The notes under the pieces were generated by a model. The model had not been told where the DNA came from. It was given only the letters and a program-made list of their open reading frames with translations, and made no database searches. The position numbers and the translations under genes were made by a program. Below are positions 13,861-21,539 of a stretch of DNA of 47,494 nt, piece by piece (the stretch's first letter is position 1; every line of letters starts with the position of its first letter). This DNA comes from Ruminococcus sp. (GTDB lineage Bacteria; Bacillota_I; Bacilli_A; RF39; UBA660). The stretch is taken from positions 97,099 to 144,592 of the forward strand of contig JAMPHW010000003.1 of the NCBI GenBank assembly GCA_023663235.1. The letters are read 5' to 3'.

Positions 13861-16224
13861 CTAATTTACTCCTTTCTTCTTAAATACATAATCAGTAATA
13901 AGTTTCATATCAACACCGTTTTCTCTTATGTATGAATAATGCTTTTTTAAAACTTCTTTACAATAAATTTCTAGTTTTATTGTATTTTCGTTATGAATAT
14001 TTAAATGTTTTAAAGCTAATAAAACCAAGTTGAATCTATCTATTTTATTTAATACACGCATATCAAATGAGGTTGTTATTGCGCCCTCTTCATTATAGCC
14101 TCTTACATGAAGATTATTATTATGTCTTTTATAAGTAAGTTCATGAATTAAGTTAGCATAACCATGAAAAGCAAAAATAATTGGTTTATCAGTTGTAAAT
14201 AATTCATCATATTCTTTATCTGTTAGGCCATGAGGGTGGTCTTCATTACTGACTAATTTCATTAAATCTATAACATTTACTACTCTTATTTTTAAATCAG
14301 GTAAATACTTCTTTAGAATTTCTGATGCAGCAATAATCTCTAAATTAGGAGTATCACCAGCACTTGCTAAGACAATATCAACACCATTTTCATCACTGCA
14401 AGCAAAATCTAGACGACCTATACCATTAGTACAATGTTTAATTGCTGCTTCTTTATCTAGCCATTGTAATGATGGATGTTTACTAGCTACAATAACATTT
14501 ATATAATTTTTAGTTTTAACGATGTGGTCATAACATGATATTAAGGTATTTGCATCTATAGGTAAATAAATTCTTACAATATCGGCTTTTTTTGTAACAA
14601 TATGATTTAAAAAGCCAGGATCTTGGTGAGTATAACCATTATGATCTTGTTGCCAAACATGGGATGTAAGTAAAATATTTAGACTAGCAATTGGAGCTCT
14701 CCAAGGAATTTCTTTACTTATCTTTAACCATTTAGCGTGTTGGCTTACCATAGAGTCAATTATTCTACTAAAAGACTCATACGTATGAATTAATCCATGT
14801 CTACCTGTTAATAAATAACCTTCTAATAAACCTTCACAGACATGTTCAGATAAAACAGAATCAACGATGGCTCCATTAGTATTTAAATATTCGTCACCTT
14901 TAATAGTTTCGGCATTCCATTTACGGTTTGTTACTTCAAAAACATGGTTTAAGCGGTTTGATAAAGCTTCATCAGGTCCAAATATTTTATAATAACCTTT
15001 ATTTTGAACGACTATATCTCTTATAAAATATGACAAACTCATCATGTCACTAGCTTTATATAAACCAGGAACATTAATATCTAGCATATATTTTGTAAAA
15101 TCAGGGACTTTTAAATCTCGCATAATAGTGCCACCATTAGCATGGACATTATTACCCATTCTTCTTAGTCTTTTAGGTATTAATTCTTGTAATCCTCTTT
15201 TTAAAGTACCATTTACATCAAATAATTCTTTAGGGCGATAACTTTTAAGCCAGTTTTCAAGAATTTCTAAATTATCTATATGTTCTTTATCTACTTGGAT
15301 TGGAACTTGATGAGCTCTAAATGTTCCTTCAACAATTTTTTCTTCAACGATTTTAGGGCCAGTCCATCCTTTAGGTGTTTTTAAAATAATCATTGGCCAT
15401 ATAGGTCTTGATGTATCTTTATTTTTCTTGGCATTAGTTTTGATATCTTTAATTTTTCTTACAACAATTTCTAAAGCTTCGGCCATATCTTCATGAATTG
15501 AAGTTGTGGTTTTATATTCAACAATTATTGGATCATATCCTAAACCTTTAAAATACATAATCAACTCTTCTTCAGAAATTCGTGCAAGTATGGATGGATT
15601 AGCTATTTTATAACCATTTAAATGCAATATTGGTAAAACAACACCGTCAGTTAGAGGATTTATAAATTTATTTATTTGCCAACTAGCAGCTAGCGGTCCT
15701 GTTTCGGCTTCACCATCGCCAATTATACAAGCTACCCAAAGGCTTGGGTTATCTAAAACGGCTCCATAAGCATGAGCAAGACTATATCCAAGCTCTCCGC
15801 CCTCATTTATACTTCCAGGAATTTCTGGTGCTACATGACTAGAAGTGCCGCCAGGAAAACTAAATCTTTTAAATAAATTTTTTAATCCTTCTTCATCATA
15901 AGTAATATCAGGATAAAATTCACTATAAGTTCCTTCTAAGTAAACATTAGAATAGGCCGCTCCACCGCCATGACCTGGACCTGCAACAAACATCATATTT
16001 AAATCATACTTCTTAATAATACGATTTAAATGAACATAACAAAAGTTTTGGCCTGGTGTTGTTCCCCAATGACCAACTAATTTTTTCTTTATATGTTCCA
16101 ATTTTAAAGGTTCTCTTAATAGAGGATTGTCTTTTAAATAAAGTTCCCCTGCTGCTAAATAATTTGTAGCTCTAAAATAAGCATCAATTTTTTCTAATTC
16201 TTCCACCTTTAATATTCTTTCCAT
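13861..16224 (-). CDS. xfp: Phosphoketolase (xylulose-5-phosphate/fructose-6-phosphate)
   Basis: 787 residues, the family's usual length. TPP-dependent hallmarks are GHWGTTPGQNF near residue 51, FVAGPGHGGGAAYSNVYLEG near 80, the TPP/metal motif CIIGDGEAETGPLAASWQ near 165, and GNNVHANGGTIMRDL and QQDHNGYTHQDPG in the C-terminal half. It splits xylulose-5-P or fructose-6-P with phosphate into acetyl-P and glyceraldehyde-3-P or erythrose-4-P. The acetyl-P would yield ATP through acetate kinase. It heads the redox operon, with a plausible extended -10 promoter (TATAAT at 16250-16255). Which sugar phosphate is preferred cannot be read. Confidence 0.95.
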   Translation of the reverse strand: MERILKVEELEKIDAYFRATNYLAAGELYLKDNPLLREPLKLEHIKKKLVGHWGTTPGQNFCYVHLNRIIKKYDLNMMFVAGPGHGGGAAYSNVYLEGTYSEFYPDITYDEEGLKNLFKRFSFPGGTSSHVAPEIPGSINEGGELGYSLAHAYGAVLDNPSLWVACIIGDGEAETGPLAASWQINKFINPLTDGVVLPILHLNGYKIANPSILARISEEELIMYFKGLGYDPIIVEYKTTTSIHEDMAEALEIVVRKIKDIKTNAKKNKDTSRPIWPMIILKTPKGWTGPKIVEEKIVEGTFRAHQVPIQVDKEHIDNLEILENWLKSYRPKELFDVNGTLKRGLQELIPKRLRRMGNNVHANGGTIMRDLKVPDFTKYMLDINVPGLYKASDMMSLSYFIRDIVVQNKGYYKIFGPDEALSNRLNHVFEVTNRKWNAETIKGDEYLNTNGAIVDSVLSEHVCEGLLEGYLLTGRHGLIHTYESFSRIIDSMVSQHAKWLKISKEIPWRAPIASLNILLTSHVWQQDHNGYTHQDPGFLNHIVTKKADIVRIYLPIDANTLISCYDHIVKTKNYINVIVASKHPSLQWLDKEAAIKHCTNGIGRLDFACSDENGVDIVLASAGDTPNLEIIAASEILKKYLPDLKIRVVNVIDLMKLVSNEDHPHGLTDKEYDELFTTDKPIIFAFHGYANLIHELTYKRHNNNLHVRGYNEEGAITTSFDMRVLNKIDRFNLVLLALKHLNIHNENTIKLEIYCKEVLKKHYSYIRENGVDMKLITDYVFKKKGVN

Positions 16225-16266
16225 GAAATATCACTCTACCCTATTATTTATTATAACAAAAGTATA

Positions 16267-16348
16267 TAAAAAAAGCCATAGTTTATTATGGTTTAAAAAT
16301 ATTTTTTTCTAACTAATTTATGAAGATTAGCATTATCTTTCATAAATT
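16267..16348 (-). terminator. Two tandem hairpins between the Ppx/GppA-like gene and xfp
   Basis: One hairpin pairs 16315-16327 with 16335-16348 (long, one bulge). The next pairs 16273-16280 with 16287-16294 and is followed on the minus strand by an uninterrupted T run. They end the transcript of the gene at 16362 and lie just upstream of the xfp promoter. Confidence 0.7.
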
Positions 16349-16361
16349 TTCTTATAGCTTT

Positions 16362-17252
16362 TTATTTATCGTTAATTACGCCATTTATTAAATTTAAATC
16401 TGAAGGAATAATTGTTTTAATATTAGCAAGTTCAAAGATAGCTAAAGGAATGATTGCTCCTGGTCTTGCGCCATCCATCCATTTAGGGTTTCCAGGCATA
16501 AGGTCATATAGCTCTTGTAAAGTAATGCTATCAAAAACCTTTTTAGTTCCAACAATATAATCCTCTAAACTAAGCATATATTTATGAATGCCATCATCAA
16601 ATAAAGTATTAGGTACCAAATTAAAATTAGTTAGTTTTTCGAATCTTTCTTCTCCACCAGTAAATATAGCACAATCGTAATCGTTATCAAAGGAAATATC
16701 TGCTAATCTTTCTTTTACAAAATCATTCATATCTTCTATGGTTGCAGCACTAATACTTTCATTAACTTCGGGAAAAGCATTCATTAAATCAGCAACTCCA
16801 ACAGTTAAATTTTTTCTATCTACAATAGAACCCTTATCAAAAATAACTAGCTCTGTAGTTTTGCCACCCATATTAATTATCATAACTTTTTTGTTATTGT
16901 AATCGTGTTCCATAGCTTTTCCTAAATAATAATTTTCTATGCCATGACTAATAATATTAAAATGTAAATCTAATTCGTCATTAAATAATTTAACCATTTC
17001 TTGTTTCTTTTCAGGTATTAATTCTCTAAAAATACCAGTAACATAAATATTTGTATTTTCATATTTCATGTTATATTTATCTTTTAACGTTTTAAAATAC
17101 TCTATAAGTTCCTTTTTATTTTCTAAACTTATTCCTTCGGTTTTAGAAAAATCATTTTTAAAATAAATAGAATGTTCCTCTAATAACTCTAATTGTTCTT
17201 CATATTTATAAACTTTAATAGTTGAAGAACCTAAATCGACATAAAATTCCAT
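16362..17252 (-). CDS. Ppx/GppA-like ASKHA-fold protein
   Basis: 296 residues with the two phosphate-binding loops of the actin-like ATPase fold: FYVDLGSSTIKVY at the N-terminus and IINMGGKTTELVIFDKG near residue 128. FTGGEERFE near residue 200 fits the adenosine-binding loop. Ppx/GppA enzymes hydrolyse polyphosphate or pppGpp. The sequence is divergent and short of the C-terminal HD-like domain, so the substrate is uncertain. An AGGAGG SD precedes the ATG. It is transcribed alone between tRNA-Ala and xfp. Confidence 0.65.
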   Translation of the reverse strand: MEFYVDLGSSTIKVYKYEEQLELLEEHSIYFKNDFSKTEGISLENKKELIEYFKTLKDKYNMKYENTNIYVTGIFRELIPEKKQEMVKLFNDELDLHFNIISHGIENYYLGKAMEHDYNNKKVMIINMGGKTTELVIFDKGSIVDRKNLTVGVADLMNAFPEVNESISAATIEDMNDFVKERLADISFDNDYDCAIFTGGEERFEKLTNFNLVPNTLFDDGIHKYMLSLEDYIVGTKKVFDSITLQELYDLMPGNPKWMDGARPGAIIPLAIFELANIKTIIPSDLNLINGVINDK

Positions 17253-17411
17253 AAATCCTCCTAATTTTCTTTATTATATCATAAAAGTAGCCTTTTAATA
17301 AGATATTTAAGAAATTTATTATTAATAACTTAAAAATGCAATAAATTTATTCTATTGTTGACTAGATATTATTATAAGCGCTAGAGAGTCGCGGATAAAC
17401 TATTATTATGC

Positions 17412-17441
17412 AAAAACAAAAAACTCCGTATTTACGGAGTT
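17412..17441 (-). terminator. Terminator of tRNA-Ala
   Basis: A perfect 9-bp hairpin (17422-17430 with 17433-17441) is followed on the minus strand by TTTTTTGTTTTTG. It begins about 11 nt after the tRNA 3' end. Confidence 0.85.
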
Positions 17442-17452
17442 AATATTCATCT

Positions 17453-17529
17453 TGGTGGAGGATGTGGGACTCGAACCCGCGACCCTCTGCGTGCAGGGCA
17501 GATGCTCTAGCCAACTGAGCTAATCCCCC
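17453..17529 (-). tRNA. tRNA-Ala (UGC), CCA encoded, two unusual positions
   Basis: The 77-nt cloverleaf has acceptor stem GGGGGAT/ATCCTCC, D-arm GCTC...GAGC, anticodon stem TCTGC/GCAGA and loop CCTGCAC, giving anticodon TGC, and the TTCGAGT loop. The encoded CCA is at 17453-17455. Position 33, normally U, reads C, and the T-stem has one C.A mismatch (positions 50/64). A good promoter and terminator flank it, so it is probably expressed. Confidence 0.88.
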
Positions 17530-17541
17530 AAGAACATAACT

Positions 17542-17570
17542 ATCTTATCATATGAGATAGTTAAAATCAA
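17542..17570 (-). promoter_or_regulatory. Promoter of tRNA-Ala
   Basis: Minus-strand TTGATT (17565-17570), a 17-nt spacer and TAAGAT (17542-17547) with an extended -10 TG. RNA would start a few bases before the mature 5' end at 17529. Confidence 0.65.
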
Positions 17571-17584
17571 GCTTTTTTATTAAT

Positions 17585-17788
17585 TTATTGTATTTTTACT
17601 AAACCTTTTTCAACTTCTTCTAAAGCACGACCTAGTTCTTTCTTGTTAACATAATCTTTTTCTTTCATTTGAAAATGTTTATTCTCTAACATTTGCTTAC
17701 TTCTTCTTGAAGATACATGAACTAAAACATACTTAGAATTGACAATATTTAAAAGTTTATCAATTGACGGATATAACATAAGCTCCAC
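17585..17788 (-). CDS. rpoZ: RNA polymerase omega subunit
   Basis: 67 residues, the usual Firmicutes length. It carries YPSIDKLLNIVNSKYVLVHV near the N-terminus, then SSRRSKQM, and ends with GRALEEVEKGLVKI, the conserved omega helix pattern. Omega folds around the C-terminal tail of beta-prime and aids enzyme assembly. The SD is AAAGGAAGTGGAG. In many Firmicutes rpoZ follows gmk, which is not next to it here. Confidence 0.88.
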   Translation of the reverse strand: MELMLYPSIDKLLNIVNSKYVLVHVSSRRSKQMLENKHFQMKEKDYVNKKELGRALEEVEKGLVKIQ

Positions 17789-17866
17789 TTCCTTTACAAT
17801 AATATAATACTAAATATTTACATATTTATGAAGTAAAACTATTAATTATTTACACTTTATTAACAA

Positions 17867-18496
17867 TTAAAATAAACTCATCTGTCCCTCAATTTGATCA
17901 TCTTTTAAGACTCTTCTTCTAATTAAAACTTCATCTTGCTCTACTTCCGTTAATCTTTCTTCACTATAAGCCTTTTCAGCATCTCTTCGTGGTTTATCAA
18001 GTTGAGAAGTAATCATCGCAAAATCAAATAAGGCTTTATAACTCTTAGTACACATTCTATCGACGAAATCCCCCGCCTCCCCTAAAACATCACACGAATA
18101 AGGATCGTATCTTAATTCATAAAATGAGTCAGGCAAGTTTTGTCTAGTTTTATAACAATCCATAATACTCATATTTTCTCTTACTTCTCTACTTATATAA
18201 TCAATTATAACTCTTTTAGAAAAATAAGGTTTATCTTCGGCAAATGGGACTCTGAGAACTTTTATTCTTCGATAATAATACATTATAACCAATGTTTCAT
18301 ATAAATCCCTTTTATTAATTATGCCTTTACTTACTAAATAGTTTTTAAATTGTAAAGGATTTTCAAACTGAAAAGTAAAATTACAAATATCTTTTAGGTT
18401 ATAAGGATCTCCTTCTGGTAAAAATCCTTTTATTTCTGTAAAACGTTTTTTGCCATTAAAATGATGATAGTCATCAAAACATAAAGTGTACTTCAT
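17867..18496 (-). CDS. Unrecognised protein with C-terminal beta-clamp-binding-like motif
   Basis: 209 residues, soluble, rich in Tyr, Arg and Asp, with no family I recognise. It contains LRYDPYSCDVLGEAGDFVDR near residue 125 and a charged C-terminal tail. The last residues, GQMSLF, match the QL(S/D)LF pentapeptide by which many bacterial DNA replication and repair proteins dock on the DnaN sliding clamp. That hints at a role in DNA transactions, but short motifs can arise by chance. The SD is weak (GAGTTGAT). It is followed by rpoZ and preceded by another unknown gene, possibly as one transcript. Confidence 0.6.
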   Translation of the reverse strand: MKYTLCFDDYHHFNGKKRFTEIKGFLPEGDPYNLKDICNFTFQFENPLQFKNYLVSKGIINKRDLYETLVIMYYYRRIKVLRVPFAEDKPYFSKRVIIDYISREVRENMSIMDCYKTRQNLPDSFYELRYDPYSCDVLGEAGDFVDRMCTKSYKALFDFAMITSQLDKPRRDAEKAYSEERLTEVEQDEVLIRRRVLKDDQIEGQMSLF

Positions 18497-18528
18497 AAAA
18501 TCAACTCAAAGTTATTATAACAATATTC

Positions 18529-19113
18529 TTATAAATAATCAATTAATAATGTCTTTAAGATGGACTTTTCTTTATTGCTAGACGGAATATTAGTATATTC
18601 CCATAATAAATCAATATTTTTTTCAGACTGTTTTAAGTGAAATAAAATTATGTTTTTTAGAAAAGTACTTAAATCAAAGGTAAGGCTAGAATACTTGTCT
18701 ATATTTTCAATAACTATTTGGATTGTTTCTCTTTCTTTTTTCATCTTTTTATTAGCTATTAAATTATATATTAAAATATATATAGCACTTTCTTTATCAA
18801 ATACATTAAATAAATTTTCATAAATAAGATTTTTATATTTAGTGTTGTCTAATATCTTATAAAATTCTTGTAAAGTTAGGGTATATAATATTTCAGATGG
18901 AAAATCTTTTAATATAGGGGTAAAATCAATGTCTTGTTTTAGTCTCGTAATATCATAATTAGATAGTATATATTGCCAGCTTGATATAGCATTTTCTTTA
19001 TTTTCTTTAAAAATTGATATAAGAATTTTATATATTGCCTCAATATCACTATCGCAATCTATATCATCTTTAATATTATCGAATAATTCAATTAAAAAAG
19101 TTCTATCAATCAT
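18529..19113 (-). CDS. Unrecognised helical protein
   Basis: 194 residues, acidic and predicted all-helical, with many Ile, Leu, Lys and Asp residues and no signal peptide or membrane helix. It has repeats of an amphipathic type (for example FKENKENAISSWQYILSNYD and LLWEYTNIPSSNKEKSILKT) that could form a HEAT-like or TPR-like solenoid, but no domain is assigned. A good AGGTGGG SD supports it as a real gene. It lies 32 nt upstream of the gene ending in the clamp-like motif and divergently from the XRE gene at 19232. Confidence 0.6.
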   Translation of the reverse strand: MIDRTFLIELFDNIKDDIDCDSDIEAIYKILISIFKENKENAISSWQYILSNYDITRLKQDIDFTPILKDFPSEILYTLTLQEFYKILDNTKYKNLIYENLFNVFDKESAIYILIYNLIANKKMKKERETIQIVIENIDKYSSLTFDLSTFLKNIILFHLKQSEKNIDLLWEYTNIPSSNKEKSILKTLLIDYL

Positions 19114-19231
19114 ATTTACCCACCTATCACAATTTTATCATATAATTCGCAAATTGTAAAATATTATGCATATAAACTCCAAAAATTTCATATTTATTAT
19201 TTTTTTGAGAAAATTATTAAAGGTGATTAAA

Positions 19232-19684
19232 ATGCAATTTCCAAGAATGAAAGAATTACGTGAAGAAGCGGGATTAAAACAAAAGGATTTAGCCCAAGCA
19301 ATGAAAGTAACTAAAGGTTCTTATAGTATGTGGGAATGTGGTAGTGATACAATTCCTCTTCGAAGATTAAATGAGTTTTGCAATTATTTCGATGTTTCTA
19401 TCGATTATGTTGTTGGATTAAATGATAAGAGAAAATATGCAAATGCGACACCTGATATTAAACTAAAAATTACGGGTGATAATCTAAAAAAGATTAGAAA
19501 TAAAAAGAACTTAACCCAAACAGCAATAGCTAATGAACTTAGTATCAATCAACCAACTTGGAATAGATATGAAAATAGTCGCACTCTTATATTAACTGTT
19601 GTTTTAATTGAACTTGCACAAAAATATCACTATTCTATAGATAAAATACTAGGTAAAGATAAAGAAGAAGATAAAAATATTTAA
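19232..19684 (+). CDS. Tandem-HTH XRE-family transcriptional regulator (second copy)
   Basis: 150 residues from an ATG preceded by AAAGGTGAT; a longer in-frame start at 19166 has no SD. There are two XRE helix-turn-helix domains: LKQKDLAQAMKVTKGSYSMWE with RLNEFCNYFDVSIDYVVGL, then LTQTAIANELSINQPTWNRYE with YSIDKILG. The length and domain order are the same as in the protein at 10043-10498, so the two are paralogues. It lies just upstream of the tRNA-Arg/tRNA-Pro promoter and divergently from the unknown gene at 18529. No operator could be assigned. Confidence 0.8.
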   Translation: MQFPRMKELREEAGLKQKDLAQAMKVTKGSYSMWECGSDTIPLRRLNEFCNYFDVSIDYVVGLNDKRKYANATPDIKLKITGDNLKKIRNKKNLTQTAIANELSINQPTWNRYENSRTLILTVVLIELAQKYHYSIDKILGKDKEEDKNI

Positions 19685-19690
19685 AAATGC

Positions 19691-19719
19691 TTGCTTTTTA
19701 TGCATTAATATAATATAAT
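19691..19719 (+). promoter_or_regulatory. Promoter of the tRNA-Arg-tRNA-Pro unit
   Basis: TTGCTT (19691-19696), a 17-nt spacer and a perfect TATAAT (19714-19719), about 35 nt before the first tRNA. Confidence 0.8.
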
Positions 19720-19754
19720 AATTATGCAAATTTGAAGATGCAACTAAGTAAGTT

Positions 19755-19831
19755 GCACCCTTAGCTCAATTGGATAGAGCGCTAGACTACGGATCTAAAG
19801 GTTAGGGGTTCGACTCCCTTAGGGTGCACCA
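19755..19831 (+). tRNA. tRNA-Arg (ACG), CCA encoded
   Basis: 77-nt cloverleaf with acceptor GCACCCT/AGGGTGC, D-arm GCTC...GAGC, anticodon loop CTACGGA (anticodon ACG, read as ICG after deamination of A34 by a TadA-type enzyme) and TTCGACT T-loop. The outermost anticodon-stem pair (27/43) is a C-A mismatch. Confidence 0.93.
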
Positions 19832-19834
19832 CTT

Positions 19835-19911
19835 CGAGGAGTAGCACAATTTGGCAGTGCGCTTGGTTTGGGACCAAGAGGTTGCAGGTTCAAATCCTGT
19901 CTCCTCGACCA
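19835..19911 (+). tRNA. tRNA-Pro (UGG), CCA encoded
   Basis: 77-nt cloverleaf with acceptor CGAGGAG/CTCCTCG, the C1 start typical of tRNA-Pro, anticodon loop TTTGGGA (anticodon TGG) and TTCAAAT T-loop. It begins 3 nt after the tRNA-Arg CCA, so the two are co-transcribed. Confidence 0.95.
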
Positions 19912-19921
19912 TGATTTGAAA

Positions 19922-19951
19922 TAAAAAGACATTTAATAATGTCTTTTTTTA
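19922..19951 (+). terminator. Terminator of the tRNA pair
   Basis: AAAGACATT, a short loop and AATGTCTTT are followed by a T run, starting about 11 nt after the tRNA-Pro CCA. Confidence 0.85.
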
Positions 19952-20027
19952 TGCAACTCTCTTGGTTTAAACCCCTTTAAACATTTAGAATAAGATTATA
20001 AAAAGCAAAATTTTTAAATAAAATTAT

Positions 20028-20774
20028 TTATTTCACATCTATTTTATCAAATAATTTTACTAAATCCATCTCCTGTATTTCAAAACCAATTCCATGATTA
20101 TAAACTTCGCCTTTGCGATTTCCTGTTGTATAATTATCTAATTTTAAAGTAACTCTAATAACACCTTCTTCAATTAACTTTAGAAATTGATCAAAAGATT
20201 TTAAATGATAAAAATCTATATCATAATATTTATAATAATCTATACCATCCTTTTTCCACGGCCAAGCTTTGATTAATGCCAGATATTTTAATTTTTTGTT
20301 CAATTTATTTTCTAAAGTCTTAAAATCCCAATATAACCCCTTTTCTAAATAGTTATAATTTCGGTCACATATTTCTAAATAAATTCTTTCTTCCTCACGA
20401 TTAACTTTTAATTTAAAAAGGAATCTAGCAGAAATAAAAGTAGAACAACTAGCTAAAACAGAAGCATATAAAACTTTTAGCTTACTTTTATTAACTTTAG
20501 GAAAGCCATATGTATCTCTAAGTTTTTTTAAAGTATCTCTTTTAGTGTTATCAAAATTAGCATTAAATAAAGTCGTATATGCGGTACTATAAGATCTTTT
20601 AGTTTTAATCTCTATACCATTATAATCAGGAAGTTCAGAGTGGTTTTCTTCTAATCCTAATAAGCTCTCAAAAGTATATCCAAGACCTGTATATCCACCT
20701 CTCCTACTCTTAACATATCCCATACTTTTTATTCTTATAAATTCTTCTTTTAATTTTTTTATTTCTTCAGTCAT
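20028..20774 (-). CDS. MvaI/BcnI-like (MutH-fold) restriction endonuclease
   Basis: 248 residues from an ATG preceded by GGGGGG; a longer in-frame start at 20876 would run through the promoter element and is rejected. Signature segments of MvaI/BcnI-type PD-(D/E)XK nucleases are GGYTGLGYTFESLLGLEENH near residue 23 and LPDYNGIEIKTKR near residue 48, giving the active-site D...E-I-K triad. MvaI and BcnI cut CC(A/T)GG and CC(C/G)GG as monomers; the site here is unknown. No DNA methyltransferase is encoded in the window. A 45-nt upstream element at 20808-20852 is shared with the YhcG-type nuclease gene. Confidence 0.78.
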   Translation of the reverse strand: MTEEIKKLKEEFIRIKSMGYVKSRRGGYTGLGYTFESLLGLEENHSELPDYNGIEIKTKRSYSTAYTTLFNANFDNTKRDTLKKLRDTYGFPKVNKSKLKVLYASVLASCSTFISARFLFKLKVNREEERIYLEICDRNYNYLEKGLYWDFKTLENKLNKKLKYLALIKAWPWKKDGIDYYKYYDIDFYHLKSFDQFLKLIEEGVIRVTLKLDNYTTGNRKGEVYNHGIGFEIQEMDLVKLFDKIDVK

Positions 20775-20807
20775 TATAAAAACCCCCCAACTAAAGAATT
20801 GTTTTAT

Positions 20808-20852
20808 ATCATAGCATATTAAATGCGCAAAAAATGTCGAAAAAAAGGAGCA
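20808..20852 (-). promoter_or_regulatory. Shared 45-nt upstream element, copy 1 (MvaI-like gene)
   Basis: On the minus strand it reads TGCTCCTTT, 2 nt, TTCGACA, 18 nt, TGCTATGAT. The copy at 45795-45839 has the same blocks at the same spacing, with about 32 of 45 positions equal by hand alignment. TATGAT with an upstream TG looks like an extended -10. An imperfect GCAT/ATGC dyad lies just upstream of it. The element ends 33 nt before the ATG. Confidence 0.6.
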
Positions 20853-20915
20853 ATTCCCAAAAATGTATACTTTCAAACAAATAAAAAACCCTTTTATAAG
20901 GGTTTAGATTATTTT

Positions 20916-21482
20916 TTAAATATATTTACTTACTAATTCTTTTAATGTGTCATAATCACGATAACCGATAAAACCATCAACGGCTTTACCATCTTTAATT
21001 ATTATAACAGTTGGTGTATAGCCATGATCAGAGAATAACTTGGCTATTGTTCCTGTTTCACTATTAACTGTTGTTTCAATCGTAAATTTTTCAATTAATT
21101 CAGCCATATCAGTTTTCCAGTTTTGAGTTTGAGTTAGATTATAATAATCAGTTGTATATTTTAATTCTTCTTGTAATTTATTTAATAAAGGTACTAAAGA
21201 AACACATACTGAACAATTACTACGTCCAATATATAAAATATGAGTTCCTTTGTCATTAAATAAAGCTAGAGCTTCATCTGCATTAACAGCATTCATTTTA
21301 CTTACATCATAGCTAACAGCATCACTATTGCTAGAACCACCACTACTAGAATTATTTCCACTGCTATATGAATTATTACCTTTAAAATATAATCCTATAA
21401 TTAAAATACCTATTACTAAAAAGCCTAATAAAACAATATACGTTAAATTTTTAATTTTAACTTCTAAATTACTTTCGTTCAT
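20916..21482 (-). CDS. Membrane-anchored thioredoxin-like protein (CXXC)
   Basis: 188 residues with one transmembrane helix at about 13-33, a Ser/Gly/Asn-rich linker (36-56) and an extracytoplasmic thioredoxin fold. The redox motif is RSNC-SVC (Cys90, Cys93). YTPTVIIIKDGKAVDGFIGY holds the cis-Pro loop. It resembles the PedC/BrcD group of bacteriocin transport accessory proteins and other surface thiol oxidoreductases. It may handle disulfides in the exported proteins with paired cysteines in this window (inference). The SD is AAGGAGGAG and the promoter is at 21510-21539. Confidence 0.82.
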   Translation of the reverse strand: MNESNLEVKIKNLTYIVLLGFLVIGILIIGLYFKGNNSYSSGNNSSSGGSSNSDAVSYDVSKMNAVNADEALALFNDKGTHILYIGRSNCSVCVSLVPLLNKLQEELKYTTDYYNLTQTQNWKTDMAELIEKFTIETTVNSETGTIAKLFSDHGYTPTVIIIKDGKAVDGFIGYRDYDTLKELVSKYI

Positions 21483-21509
21483 CTTTTCTCCTCCTTAAAA
21501 TTCATGTAT

Positions 21510-21539
21510 ATTATATACTCAAATGCCATTAAAAGTCAA
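21510..21539 (-). promoter_or_regulatory. Promoter of the thioredoxin-like gene
   Basis: Minus-strand TTGACT (21534-21539), an 18-nt spacer and TATAAT (21510-21515). The -35 overlaps the end of the glycosylase gene. Confidence 0.75.
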
